Shown: one piece after another, positions 1 to 8,655 of the stretch
Layout of the letters: every line of letters begins with the position of its first letter
How positions within the stretch are numbered: position 1 is the stretch's first letter
Source of the DNA: Mycolicibacterium porcinum
GTDB lineage: Bacteria; Actinomycetota; Actinomycetes; Mycobacteriales; Mycobacteriaceae
Direction of reading: 5' to 3'
NCBI GenBank assembly: GCA_001942045.1
Contig: MSTD01000010.1
Location: forward strand, 80,826-144,825
DNA length: 64,000 nt
Position numbers and translations under genes: made by a program
The notes under the pieces: model-generated
What the model was told of the DNA's origin: nothing
The model's input: only the letters and a program-made list of their open reading frames with translations
Database searches by the model: none

Positions 1-453
1 GCGCCGTTCCGCTTCGTCAGCACCGTCGACCTCGCCATCACCACGGAGCAGCTGTTCGAGGTGCTGGCCGATGAGACCTCCTGGCCACACTGGGCCACCG
101 TCATCACCAACGTGGAATGGACCAGCCCCGAACCTCGTGGCGTGGGCACCACCCGCACGGTCACGATGCGCGGCCACATCGTCGGCGACGAGGAATTCCT
201 GGCGTGGGAACCCTTCTCCCACATGGCTTTCCGATTCAACACCAGCACCTCGAACGCGATCTCGGCCTTCGCCGAGGATTATCGCGTCGTGGAGACGGCC
301 GACGGCTGCCACCTCACCTGGGTGATGGCCATGAAACCGAGCGGGCTGGCCGGGCGGCTCGGGATGACCATGGGCCAGCCGGTGATGGCGTGGTTGTTCC
401 AGCGGTTCCTGCACAACCTGCGTCGCTATACCGACGAGCGCTACGGCAACTAG
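1..453 (+). CDS. SRPBCC family protein (5' partial)
   Basis: The reading frame is open from base 1, so the N-terminus lies outside the window; an internal ATG at 61 is probably not the start because the residues before it (APFRFVSTVDLAITTEQLFEVLAD) continue the typical first strand and helix of a START/polyketide-cyclase fold. The rest follows the family pattern: an early SWPHW segment, alternating beta strands, and a long C-terminal helix (MAWLFQRFLHNLRRY). SRPBCC proteins bind hydrophobic ligands in a deep pocket; the ligand here is unknown. The stop overlaps the stop of the convergent esterase gene by 4 bases (CTAG). Confidence 0.8.
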   Translation, partial: APFRFVSTVDLAITTEQLFEVLADETSWPHWATVITNVEWTSPEPRGVGTTRTVTMRGHIVGDEEFLAWEPFSHMAFRFNTSTSNAISAFAEDYRVVETADGCHLTWVMAMKPSGLAGRLGMTMGQPVMAWLFQRFLHNLRRYTDERYGN

Positions 454-1967
454 GCCAGCCCCTCCCACACCTGGCGTCGCACCGAATCGGGATCGGCGAC
501 GGTCTCGTCCCGCGTGGAACGGATCACCCGGGTCAAGCGCCGCTCTACGTCGTACTCCGGCCAGTCCGCGACCTCGGCCCTGGCGAAACCCAGCCAGGTG
601 CGCTGCATCCGCCGACCGACCGACGGCTGCACCCGGCGACCCAGCGGATGCAGCTTGCGCCCCAGATACGAGCTGTAGCTGTGCTGGATGTGCACGATCT
701 CGCTGCCGTGGGTGGCGCCCAGCCCCAACACCTTCAACGTCCAGGTGGTGTGGTCGAACCGGTACACGTGAGTCGGCCCGTTCGCACTGTAGGCGTCGGC
801 GAACGCCCAGGTCGGCGCGCCGAACATGACGTCGGAGCCGAAGGCGATCAGGGCGCGGCGGCGCGGGAAATCGGGATAAGCGGCCAAGATCCGGTCGCGG
901 TCGTGCGGGGCGCGGCGGCGGAGATAGTCCTCGACACCGGCCAGCGTGGTCGGCAACATCGGCGGTTTGCCCCAGGCGAACATCGACGCCTCGTGGCTGT
1001 TGGTGCCGATGATCAACGGCACCGCGGACACCGCACCCGCCCGCGCCGCCTCAATCGGGTGCAGCGGCAGCAGGTCGACGCCATGGGTCAGCCCGTAGGC
1101 CAACGTCGGTGTCTGCTGCGCACTCTCGAGCTGCAGCTGACCGGCGGCGCGACGCAACTGGCGTTGCGGCAGCACCTTCAGCTGCTCGGCCCCGACCCCG
1201 AGCAGGTGCATGAAGCGCCGTGACTGACGGGCCCGGTCCTCACGGTCGGCGATCAGCGGCAACGCCGGGCTCTGAGCGATGGCCCGCGCGAACAACCCGT
1301 CGGCCGCTGGACTGGCCAGCAGGGCCAACACCGATGTGGCACCGGCCGATTCACCGAACACCGTCACCTGGTCGGGATCGCCACCGAATGCGGCGATGTT
1401 GTCGCGCACCCACTGCAGCGCGGCGATCTGATCGCGCAGGCACAGGTTGTCGTCGAATCCCTCACCCAGGTCACCGAGTTCGAACCCGCCGAACACGCCG
1501 AGCCGGTAGGTGACGTTGACGACGACCACGTCACCGTTGGCCGCCAGCCGCGAACCGTTGTAGAGCTGCAACTGGCCGGCGCCGTAGACGAAGGCGCCGC
1601 CGGGGATCCACACCATCACGGGCAGCGATCCGCCCGTGTCGGGCGACCACACCGTCACAGTCAGGCAAGCCTCGTCCCGGACCTTGGGGTCGTCGCGGCC
1701 TCCCCCGACGAACGAACGCCCCTGTGGCGGCAAAGGGCCGTGCTCGACGGCGTCGCGGACCCCGGACCAGGGCACCACGGGCCGCGGCGCCAGGAACCGC
1801 AACGCGCCGACGGGCTGCTGGGCGTACTCGACACCTCGCCATACGCTGACCCCGCCTTCACGGGTGCCGCGTAGCCGCCCCAGCGAGGTGTGGGCGATGG
1901 TCGAATGTTCCGCAACGACGGACACGTCTGAATCGTAGTGTGACAAGCTTAACGGGCTGTTGAGCAC
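450..1967 (-). CDS. Type B carboxylesterase/lipase
   Basis: 505 residues, the usual length for bacterial type B carboxylesterases, which hydrolyse carboxylic esters with a Ser-Glu-His triad. Visible features are the oxyanion-hole segment PGGAF (about residues 122-126), the nucleophile elbow GESAG with Ser207, a GTNSHEASMF segment that should carry the acidic residue, and GATHGSEI carrying the probable catalytic His. The EACLTVTVW segment matches the family's EDCLxLNVW signature. No signal peptide is obvious, so a cytoplasmic enzyme is inferred. The GTG at 1967 gives the full-length protein; a start some 15 residues further in (VSVVAEHSTI) is possible. It is divergent from the Zn-peptidase gene. 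Confidence 0.85.
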   Translation of the reverse strand: MLNSPLSLSHYDSDVSVVAEHSTIAHTSLGRLRGTREGGVSVWRGVEYAQQPVGALRFLAPRPVVPWSGVRDAVEHGPLPPQGRSFVGGGRDDPKVRDEACLTVTVWSPDTGGSLPVMVWIPGGAFVYGAGQLQLYNGSRLAANGDVVVVNVTYRLGVFGGFELGDLGEGFDDNLCLRDQIAALQWVRDNIAAFGGDPDQVTVFGESAGATSVLALLASPAADGLFARAIAQSPALPLIADREDRARQSRRFMHLLGVGAEQLKVLPQRQLRRAAGQLQLESAQQTPTLAYGLTHGVDLLPLHPIEAARAGAVSAVPLIIGTNSHEASMFAWGKPPMLPTTLAGVEDYLRRRAPHDRDRILAAYPDFPRRRALIAFGSDVMFGAPTWAFADAYSANGPTHVYRFDHTTWTLKVLGLGATHGSEIVHIQHSYSSYLGRKLHPLGRRVQPSVGRRMQRTWLGFARAEVADWPEYDVERRLTRVIRSTRDETVADPDSVRRQVWEGLA

Positions 1968-1981
1968 GCACCTACCGGCGA

Positions 1982-2890
1982 ATGCGATGGAGTGACGGGA
2001 TGACCTTCAACGAGGGTATGCAGATCGACACGAGCACCACTTCCAGTTCCGGTGGTGGCCGCGGTCCCGGCCGCGGCATCGCGATCGGCGGAGGTCTTGG
2101 TGGTCTGTTGATCGTGGTTCTCGCGATGTTCCTCGGCGTGGACCCCGGCACCGTGATGCCTCAACAGCAGCCGATGGACACCAGCGGCGCGGGCGGTGAG
2201 GGTTTCGACCTGAGCCAGTGCAAGACCGGCGCCGACGCCAACAGCAAGGTCGAGTGCCGCGTGGTCGCCACCGGCAACTCCGTGGACGGCGTGTGGCAGC
2301 AACTGCTCAAGGGATACACCCGTCCGCACGTGCGACTGTTCAAGGGCCAGGTGCAGACCGGCTGCGGTCCGGCCACCAGTGACGTCGGGCCGTTCTACTG
2401 CCCGGTGGACAAGACGGCCTATTTCGACACCGACTTCTTCCAGGTGCTCGTCGACCAGTTCGGTTCCAGCGGAGGCCCGCTCGCGCAGGAGTACGTGGTA
2501 GCCCACGAGTTCGGTCACCACGTCCAGGACCTGCTCGGTGTTCTCGGCCGGGCCCAGCGGGATCCGGAAGGCGCCACCGGAGCCGGCGTGCGCACCGAGC
2601 TGCAGGCCGACTGCTACGCCGGGGTGTGGGCGCACTACGCGTCGATCACCCGGCAGGAAGGCACCGACGTGCCGTTCCTGGAACCGCTGAGCGACAAGGA
2701 CATCGCCGATGCCCTGTCGGCGGCCTCCTCGGTGGGCGACGATCGCATCCAGAAGCAGGCCACCGGCCGGGTCAACCCCGAGGCCTGGACCCACGGCTCC
2801 TCCGAGCAGCGGCAGAAGTGGTTCACCATCGGCTATCAGACCGGCGATCCCAACAAGTGCGACACCTTCGCCGCGAACAACCTTGGCTAG
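1982..2890 (+). CDS. Neutral zinc metallopeptidase, YpfJ family, membrane anchored
   Basis: 302 residues, orthologous by position and content to M. tuberculosis Rv2575. A glycine-rich stretch is followed by one membrane segment (about residues 33-52, IAIGGGLGGLLIVVLAMFLG), then an exported domain. The zinc site is HEFGHH (175-180), with ELQADC (Glu206) as the likely third ligand. I chose the first ATG (1982) because the family usually opens with MRW followed by a short polar segment; the alternative ATG at 2000 (MTFNEG) lacks this. The substrate is unknown. Its stop overlaps the next gene's inferred TTG start, so the two are probably co-transcribed. Confidence 0.85.
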   Translation: MRWSDGMTFNEGMQIDTSTTSSSGGGRGPGRGIAIGGGLGGLLIVVLAMFLGVDPGTVMPQQQPMDTSGAGGEGFDLSQCKTGADANSKVECRVVATGNSVDGVWQQLLKGYTRPHVRLFKGQVQTGCGPATSDVGPFYCPVDKTAYFDTDFFQVLVDQFGSSGGPLAQEYVVAHEFGHHVQDLLGVLGRAQRDPEGATGAGVRTELQADCYAGVWAHYASITRQEGTDVPFLEPLSDKDIADALSAASSVGDDRIQKQATGRVNPEAWTHGSSEQRQKWFTIGYQTGDPNKCDTFAANNLG

Positions 2891-4517
2891 GGCCACCACC
2901 GCCGTAGACACGGTGGCCGAGCGCTACCTGGACACTTATGCGCATCTCGACCCGTGCGCCGCAACAGAACTGGGCATCACCGGCCACGACGACGAGGTCA
3001 CCGACTACTCGCCGCAGGGCGTGACGGCGCGCGCCGAGGCGGCCCGTGCCACCTTGGCCGAACTCGACGGGATCGAGCCGGCCGACGACGTCGACGTGGT
3101 CACCGTAGCCGCCCTACGCGAGCGTCTCGGCGCGATCATCGACGTCCACGATGCCGGTCTGGACCTCGGCGAGCTCAATGTCATCGCATCGCCGCTGCAG
3201 ACCATGCGCGACGTGTTCGACCTCATGCCCACCGACACCGAGGACGACTGGGCACTGATCGCCGCGAGGTTGGCGAAGGTGCCCGAACGCGCCGCGGGTT
3301 ATGCGGACGCGCTGCGCGAAGCGGCCCGCACCGCTCACGCTCCGGCCCTGCGCCAGGTCACCCGCGGGGTCGCCCAGGCCCGCCAGATCGCGCAGCTGTT
3401 CGCCGAGGCGGGTACCGGTGCGGCACCGGGAAACTCGCGGCTTCAGGCGGAGTTGCGGCAGCGCGGCGAGGCCGCGGCCGATTCCTACCGACAGCTGGGC
3501 GATGTGTTGCGGGAGGAGATCGCCCCGCTCGCCCGCCCGTCCGACGCCTGCGGGCGCGAGACCTACGCGCTGATGTCACGGTTGTTCCTGGGGACCTCCG
3601 TCGACCTCGACGAGGCCTACGAATGGGGTTTGGGGTTGCTCGATGCCGTTGTGGCCGAGCAGGAATCGATCGCCCAGCAGCTGTATCCGGGCGCCACGGT
3701 CGCCGAAGCGCTGCGCCGGCTCGACGAGGAGCCGCGTTACGTCATCCACGGCACCGATGCGCTGCAGGCCTGGATGCAGCAGCTCTCCGATCGCGCGGTG
3801 GAATCCCTGGCCGGCACCCACTTCGACATCGACGGGCCGCTACGCACCCTCGAGTGCCGCATCGCGCCGACCCAAACCGGCGGCATCTACTACACCGGCC
3901 CGTCCGAGGACTGGTCACGCCCCGGACGCATGTGGTGGTCGGTGCCGCCGGGCGTCGAGCGGTTCCACACCTGGCAGGAAACCACCACGGTGTTCCACGA
4001 AGGCGTGCCCGGGCACCATCTGCAGATCGGTCGGGCGGTCGCCCTGGCCGATCGGCTCAACCGGTGGCGACGGCTGGGCTGCTGGGTGTCGGGTCACGGT
4101 GAGGGCTGGGCGTTGTACGCCGAGCGGTTGATGGCCGAGCTCGGCTGGCTCGACGATGCCGGTGACCGGATGGGAATGCTTGACGCGCAACGGTTCCGCG
4201 CGGCCCGCGTGGTGATCGACATCGGCGTGCACTGTGGTTTGACCGCACCCGACGGTGAGGTGTGGGACGCCGAGCGGGCCTGGAACTTCCTGACCTCACA
4301 TTCGGCCATGGCCGAGGAGAACCTGCGCTTCGAACTGGATCGTTACCTGGGCTGGCCCGGGCAGGCACCGTCGTACGCCATCGGACAGCGGATCTGGCAT
4401 GAGCTCCGTGAGGAGTCGCTGCAGCGCGGTCTGTCGTTGCGGGAATTCCACAGTCGTGCACTCGATCTGGGTGGGCTGCCGCTCGATGTGTTGAGGTCGG
4501 CGTTGTCGGGCAGCTGA
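2883..4517 (+). CDS. DUF885 family protein, putative metallopeptidase
   Basis: 544 residues from the TTG at 2883, which overlaps the upstream stop by 8 bases; a GTG at 2913 (VAERYLDTYA) is the alternative. An ATG much further upstream in the same frame would lie wholly inside the Zn-peptidase gene and is rejected. The protein is largely alpha-helical and carries the DUF885 signature HEGVPGHHLQ at residues 372-381, which resembles a zinc-metallopeptidase HExxH variant. No signal peptide or membrane segment is seen. Family members are often annotated as peptidases, but substrates are mostly unestablished. Pairing with a second metallopeptidase suggests a joint proteolytic role (inference). Confidence 0.82.
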   Translation: MARATTAVDTVAERYLDTYAHLDPCAATELGITGHDDEVTDYSPQGVTARAEAARATLAELDGIEPADDVDVVTVAALRERLGAIIDVHDAGLDLGELNVIASPLQTMRDVFDLMPTDTEDDWALIAARLAKVPERAAGYADALREAARTAHAPALRQVTRGVAQARQIAQLFAEAGTGAAPGNSRLQAELRQRGEAAADSYRQLGDVLREEIAPLARPSDACGRETYALMSRLFLGTSVDLDEAYEWGLGLLDAVVAEQESIAQQLYPGATVAEALRRLDEEPRYVIHGTDALQAWMQQLSDRAVESLAGTHFDIDGPLRTLECRIAPTQTGGIYYTGPSEDWSRPGRMWWSVPPGVERFHTWQETTTVFHEGVPGHHLQIGRAVALADRLNRWRRLGCWVSGHGEGWALYAERLMAELGWLDDAGDRMGMLDAQRFRAARVVIDIGVHCGLTAPDGEVWDAERAWNFLTSHSAMAEENLRFELDRYLGWPGQAPSYAIGQRIWHELREESLQRGLSLREFHSRALDLGGLPLDVLRSALSGS

Positions 4518-4534
4518 CCGGCCGCCACACTGGT

Positions 4535-5065
4535 GTGATGGAACCCGACCTCGAGCCCGACACCAAGGACTGGACCTGGGTACTGTCCCGCGCGTGCCCG
4601 GAGTGCGGGTTCGACCCGACGGAGGTACAGCCGCGCGACGTGGCGGGCCTGATCCGCGACGACGCCGCACAGTGGGTGCCCCGGCTGAACCGACCCGGGG
4701 TGGCCGTTCGGACCCGTTCGGACCGCTGGTCGGTCCTGGAGTACGGCTGCCACATCCGTGACGTGCACCGGATCTTCGAGCACCGGGTGCGATTGATGTT
4801 GACCGAGGACGACCCGCGGTTCCCCAACTGGGATCAAGACGCCACCGCGATCGCCGACGACTACGGGTCGCAGGATGCGGGAACCGTCGCCACCGAACTG
4901 TTCGAGGCGGCGAGCGTCGTCGCCGACACCTACGACCGCGTACCGGCCGACGGCTGGTCACGTCGCGGACTACGCAGCAACGGCAGCGAGTTCACCGTCG
5001 CGACGATCGCGGTCTATCACCTGCAAGACATCGTCCACCACGCGCACGACGTCGCCACCATGTGA
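4535..5065 (+). CDS. DinB-like helical protein
   Basis: 176 residues starting at GTG 4535 with an adjacent ATG at 4538. The pattern is that of DinB/YfiT-like four-helix proteins: an early tryptophan-rich segment with CPECGFDP, then DRWSVLEYGCHIRDVHRIFEHRV, where the His residues are likely metal ligands, and a C-terminal TIAVYHLQDIVHHAHDV helix. Related genes are often mislabelled as methyltransferases. Some DinB-like actinobacterial enzymes are mycothiol-dependent transferases; nothing here proves that. The end of the gene, ATGTGA, overlaps the first candidate start (GTG 5062) of the sigma-factor gene, suggesting coupling. Confidence 0.7.
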   Translation: MMEPDLEPDTKDWTWVLSRACPECGFDPTEVQPRDVAGLIRDDAAQWVPRLNRPGVAVRTRSDRWSVLEYGCHIRDVHRIFEHRVRLMLTEDDPRFPNWDQDATAIADDYGSQDAGTVATELFEAASVVADTYDRVPADGWSRRGLRSNGSEFTVATIAVYHLQDIVHHAHDVATM

Positions 5066-6030
5066 CGCGGTTCACACCCGGTGGGTGTCACGGTTCGGCC
5101 GCCGTGCGGTGTCTGAGAGTGCGACGACCACGGGCGAAGGGGGACCAACTGAACACGACCGAGGTATTCGCCGAGCACCGCCCGCTGCTGTTCACGCTGG
5201 CGTACGAGATTCTGGGTAGCGCCGCGGACGCCGAAGATGTGGTGCAGGAAAGCTATCTGCGCTGGATCACCGCGGGCGAGGTCACCCATCCGCACGCCTA
5301 TCTCGTGCAGATCGTGACGCGGCAAGCCCTCAACGCGCTGCGCAGCAGCAGGCGCCGACGCGAGGACTACGTCGGCAATTGGCTTCCCGAGCCGATCCAG
5401 ACCGCATCGGACGTGAGCGAGGACGCCGTCCTCGCCGAATCCGTGTCCATGGCGATGCTACTGGTCCTGGAGACCCTCAGCCCCGACGAACGCGTGGTGT
5501 TCGTCCTGAACGAGGTGTTCGGCTACAGCCATCCCGAGATCGCGCTCGTGGTAGGCAAGTCCGACAGCACGGTGCGCCAGATCGCCCACCGTGCAAGGGA
5601 ACACGTGCAGGCCCGGCGGCGGCGTTTCACTCCCGACCGGCAACTGGCCCGTGCCACGGTCACGAAGTTCCTGCGGGCCGCACACACCGGGGACATCGAT
5701 GGTCTCGTTGCGGTGATGGCGCCTGAGATCGTGGCAGTGTCCGACGGCGGCGGACAGGTGTCGGCTGCCCGCCGTCCCGTCGTCGGGCGACGTCGAGTGG
5801 CACAGTTCATGGCCGGACTCGCCCGGGGCAGCATGGCCGGTTTCGACATCGCATTCGCGACGTACAACTCGATGCCGGCCGTCCTGTTCCATCAGGACGG
5901 AACACTGGATTCGGTGCTGCTGATCGAGGTGACGGACGGTCTCGTCAGTGCGCTCTACGCGATGCGCAACCCCGACAAACTCCGCGATGCCGCGGCACTC
6001 CGCACCCTGACCAGACAGCAGGAGGACTGA
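5062..6030 (+). CDS. ECF sigma factor with C-terminal SnoaL-like domain (SigJ/ECF41-like)
   Basis: An extracytoplasmic-function sigma factor. Region 2 begins at RPLLFTLAYEILGSAADAED, region 4 at LSPDERVVFVLNEVFGYSHP, and the last ~110 residues resemble the SnoaL-like (NTF2-fold) domain that replaces an anti-sigma factor in SigJ/ECF41-type proteins. The start is uncertain. GTG 5062 overlaps the upstream stop (GTGA) but adds about 28 unconserved-looking residues; GTG 5119 is internal; a strong purine tract (GAAGGGGGA, 5135-5143) precedes only a CTG at 5149, where homology appears to start. The following SRPBCC gene overlaps by one base, so it is part of the same transcript. Confidence 0.82.
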   Translation: MTRFTPGGCHGSAAVRCLRVRRPRAKGDQLNTTEVFAEHRPLLFTLAYEILGSAADAEDVVQESYLRWITAGEVTHPHAYLVQIVTRQALNALRSSRRRREDYVGNWLPEPIQTASDVSEDAVLAESVSMAMLLVLETLSPDERVVFVLNEVFGYSHPEIALVVGKSDSTVRQIAHRAREHVQARRRRFTPDRQLARATVTKFLRAAHTGDIDGLVAVMAPEIVAVSDGGGQVSAARRPVVGRRRVAQFMAGLARGSMAGFDIAFATYNSMPAVLFHQDGTLDSVLLIEVTDGLVSALYAMRNPDKLRDAAALRTLTRQQED

Positions 6031-6476
6031 TGCAGACCGTCACCGTCGAACGCACCATCGCGGCACCGCAGGGCGAGGTGTTCGACTTCATGAGCAACGC
6101 GGCCAATTTCACCCGCTCGCCACTGGTGCTACGCCAGCGGCTGGCCGAACCCGGACGGCAGGCCCCTTACGGACAAGGCGCGGTCCGGATCCTGTTGTGG
6201 GTTATCGGCTGGTTCCGGGAACGCATCACCGCCTACGACGCGCCGCACTCCTTCGACTACACCGTCGAACGCAGCTTCCCGCCGTCGGAACACCGGCACG
6301 GCCGAGTCAGCTTCGCCGCTGTGGAGGACGGAACCCGCGTCACGTGGACCACCACGTTCCGGGTGAAATTCCCACTCGTCGGCGAAGCGCTGACCCGGTG
6401 GGTCGGCCGGCCGATGCTGACCAGGGTGTTCAACGACGTGCTGGATGCCGCAGCGGCAGATCTGCCAAAACGCTGA
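6030..6476 (+). CDS. SRPBCC family protein
   Basis: 148 residues with the START-like pattern: beta strand VTVERTIAAPQGEVFDFMSN at the N-terminus, a central WTTTFRVKFP strand, and a C-terminal amphipathic helix. The ATG overlaps the sigma-factor stop (TGATG), so it is almost certainly translated from the same message. Ligand and role are unknown. The stop codon region (6474-6476) also contains the predicted -35 box of the downstream TetR promoter. Confidence 0.8.
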   Translation: MQTVTVERTIAAPQGEVFDFMSNAANFTRSPLVLRQRLAEPGRQAPYGQGAVRILLWVIGWFRERITAYDAPHSFDYTVERSFPPSEHRHGRVSFAAVEDGTRVTWTTTFRVKFPLVGEALTRWVGRPMLTRVFNDVLDAAAADLPKR

Positions 6477-6508
6477 CCATATTGAACACATTTCGATAAT
6501 GTGTCCAA
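6473..6508 (+). promoter_or_regulatory. Predicted promoter of the TetR-BVMO-SDR cassette, leaderless
   Basis: A sigma-A-like -35 (CTGACC, 6473-6478) is followed after 16 bases by -10 GATAAT (6495-6500). A start site 6-8 bases further coincides with the ATG at 6509. No ribosome binding site is present, so a leaderless transcript, common in mycobacteria, is predicted. Confidence 0.55.
6486..6504. promoter_or_regulatory. Palindromic operator, probable TetR autoregulation site
   Basis: ACACATT-TCGAT-AATGTGT: perfect 7-base arms with a 5-base spacer, overlapping the predicted -10 box and lying 4 bases before the TetR start codon. Position and symmetry are typical of a TetR autorepressor operator. 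Binding is inferred, not shown. Confidence 0.6.
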
Positions 6509-7099
6509 ATGCGCGATGCGGACCGGGTGGTGTCACCCGCACTGCTCGCTGCCACCGCCGACACGCTGAGACGCTTGGGGCCAAGACAATTCAGCCTCAC
6601 CGCGGTCGCAGAACGGGCCGGGGTGTCACGCGGCACCGTGCACAACGCGCTGGGCAGCCGGGACAACGCCATCAGGATCGCACTCGATCACCTGGCCGGC
6701 TCATTCATCGAGACCATCGCCGCAGAGGCCAATCGCCACGACAGCCTGACCGATCAGGTCGCCGCCGCTGCCGCCGTCATCTGCACGCACCGGCAGAGCT
6801 CGGCTTCGGTCCCGCAACGGGGCATCAATGAAAGCGTCGTGGTGCTGCTCCTTCGCAACACCGGTGACGACCTGATGCGGCGCTCGATCGAACTGTGGAA
6901 GCCCTACGTCAAGGCCGCCCAGCAACGCGGGGAAGTAGGGCCCGGCGTCACCCCGGCCCGGGCCGGCGAATGGATCGTGCGCCTGCTGCTGAGCTTCGAA
7001 CTTCTCCCGCCCATCGGCGTGAACCTCGAGAGTCCGCGTGCGGTGAAACGATTCGTATCCGACCACATCGTGGTCGGCCTGACCGGAAGGGACCAATGA
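6509..7099 (+). CDS. TetR family transcriptional regulator
   Basis: 196 residues. The N-terminal helix-turn-helix is visible at about residues 16-55 (LRRLGPRQFSLTAVAERAGV then SRGTVHNALGSRDNAI); the C-terminal ligand domain is unrelated to anything I recognise. The ATG at 6509 sits directly after a palindrome and a predicted promoter, so autoregulation is likely. It overlaps the monooxygenase gene by 4 bases (ATGA) and so heads a three-gene operon, suggesting that the inducer is a substrate or product of the monooxygenase/SDR pair (inference). Confidence 0.85.
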   Translation: MRDADRVVSPALLAATADTLRRLGPRQFSLTAVAERAGVSRGTVHNALGSRDNAIRIALDHLAGSFIETIAAEANRHDSLTDQVAAAAAVICTHRQSSASVPQRGINESVVVLLLRNTGDDLMRRSIELWKPYVKAAQQRGEVGPGVTPARAGEWIVRLLLSFELLPPIGVNLESPRAVKRFVSDHIVVGLTGRDQ

Positions 7100-8655
7100 C
7101 CCAACCAGACTACGAGGTGGCCATCATCGGCGCCGGCCCGGGCGGCATCGCATCGGCACACCTGTTGCGCCAGAAGGGTATCCGCGACTTCGTCATCATC
7201 GAACGCGGCAACGACTTCGGCGGCACCTGGCGCGACAACCACTACCCCGGCCTGGCCGTCGACATCCCCACCCTGTGGTACCAGCTGTCGTTCGCCCCCA
7301 ACCCGAACTGGAGCCGGTTCTTCGCGCCCGGGCCGGAAATCCATCGCTACCTACAGGACACTGCCGCGAAACTCGGACTCTACGAGCATCTGCGCCCCGA
7401 CTCCGAGGTGATCCGGCAGCAGTGGGACGACGACAACGGCCTGTGGCGACTGGAGATCCGCGACGGCGCACCGGTGACCGCACGGTTTCTGATCAGTTCG
7501 GTGGGCGGATACGTCAACGCCAAGAACACCGTCGACATCGACGGCGTCGAGGACTTCACCGGGACCATCCTGCGGCCCAACGCCTGGGACGACAGCTACG
7601 ACACCAAGGGCAAGCGCATCGCGGTCATCGGCACCGGATCCTCCGGTGTCCAGATCACCGCCGCGCTGTCCGGTGAGGCAGCCAATCTCGATGTGTACCA
7701 ACGGACCCCGGCCTGGGTGCTGCCCAAGATCGACTTCGACATCTCACCGCGGATGCGCCGGGTGTTCCGGCTGCCCGGTGTCGTCCCGGCGGTCAACACG
7801 GTCGGTCGGCTGGCGATGGACATCTTCATGGTGGCGCCGATCGTCCACGTCTTCTCCCGACTGCCGGACAACTGGTTGCGTCGCCTGATGCCGCTCTACG
7901 ACGGCTGGTCCCGGCTGCTGTACCGGCTCCTGCTGCGCGTGGTCGTCAAAGATGCCGCGACCCGTCGAGAGCTGGTGCCGCGCTACGGAATCCTGGCCAA
8001 GCGCCCGGTGATCTCCAGCAGCTTCCTGCCCGCGCTGAACAACCCGAACACCCACCTGATCACCACGCCGATCGAGCGGATCACCGCGACCGGGATCCGT
8101 ACGGTAGACGGCGTCGACCATCCGGCTGACCTGCTGGTGCTGGCCACCGGCTACGAGCTGTGGATCGACCCGGAGACCTACCGGCCCGACACCGTCGTGG
8201 GCGCAAACGGTTTCGACCTCGCGCAGTACTATCAGGCCCACGGCCTGCACAGCTACGCCGGTACCGCCCATCCACGGCTGCCGAACCGCTGGGAGATCGT
8301 CGGCCCCCTCGGATTCGTCGGTTTCGCCTGGCTGGACTACGTCGAGACCGTCGCCGCACACGCCGTACGGATCATCGACGAAACCCGCCACCGCGGCGCA
8401 CAGATCGCCTCCGTCAGTCAGGACGCGTTCAACCTGTGGAACGCCCGGATGCGCCGGGACGGCCGCGTCGCGCACCTCTACTACACCGCGACGTCGGGCC
8501 TGAACACCTATTTCGTCAACTCTCAGCACGAAACTCCGTATTACCGGCCGCAGACCATCACCGGTTCCCGGCAGTTCGCCCGCAACTCCCCGCTGTCCGA
8601 CTACGAGTTCACCAATGTCCGCGTCACCGCACTACCCGAGGAGCAACCCGCATGA
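7096..8655 (+). CDS. Flavin-containing monooxygenase, Baeyer-Villiger type
   Basis: 519 residues, typical of class I Baeyer-Villiger monooxygenases, which use FAD, NADPH and O2 to convert ketones to esters or to oxidise heteroatoms. The FAD-binding GxGxxG is GAGPGG (12-17), followed by GGTWRDNHYPGLAVDIP; the NADPH Rossmann site is GTGSSG (about 178-183); LVLATGY follows near residue 350. The BVMO fingerprint FxGxxxHxxxW is present at 154-164 but with Arg160 in place of the usual His (FTGTILRPNAW). The gene overlaps TetR and the SDR by 4 bases on each side. It may therefore be an atypical BVMO or an N-oxygenating relative. Confidence 0.85.
   Translation: MTQPDYEVAIIGAGPGGIASAHLLRQKGIRDFVIIERGNDFGGTWRDNHYPGLAVDIPTLWYQLSFAPNPNWSRFFAPGPEIHRYLQDTAAKLGLYEHLRPDSEVIRQQWDDDNGLWRLEIRDGAPVTARFLISSVGGYVNAKNTVDIDGVEDFTGTILRPNAWDDSYDTKGKRIAVIGTGSSGVQITAALSGEAANLDVYQRTPAWVLPKIDFDISPRMRRVFRLPGVVPAVNTVGRLAMDIFMVAPIVHVFSRLPDNWLRRLMPLYDGWSRLLYRLLLRVVVKDAATRRELVPRYGILAKRPVISSSFLPALNNPNTHLITTPIERITATGIRTVDGVDHPADLLVLATGYELWIDPETYRPDTVVGANGFDLAQYYQAHGLHSYAGTAHPRLPNRWEIVGPLGFVGFAWLDYVETVAAHAVRIIDETRHRGAQIASVSQDAFNLWNARMRRDGRVAHLYYTATSGLNTYFVNSQHETPYYRPQTITGSRQFARNSPLSDYEFTNVRVTALPEEQPA

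Noticed and set aside
117..1223. Long + strand frame over the carboxylesterase gene
   Set aside because: It is antisense to a gene with a complete Ser-hydrolase motif set and shows no family features.
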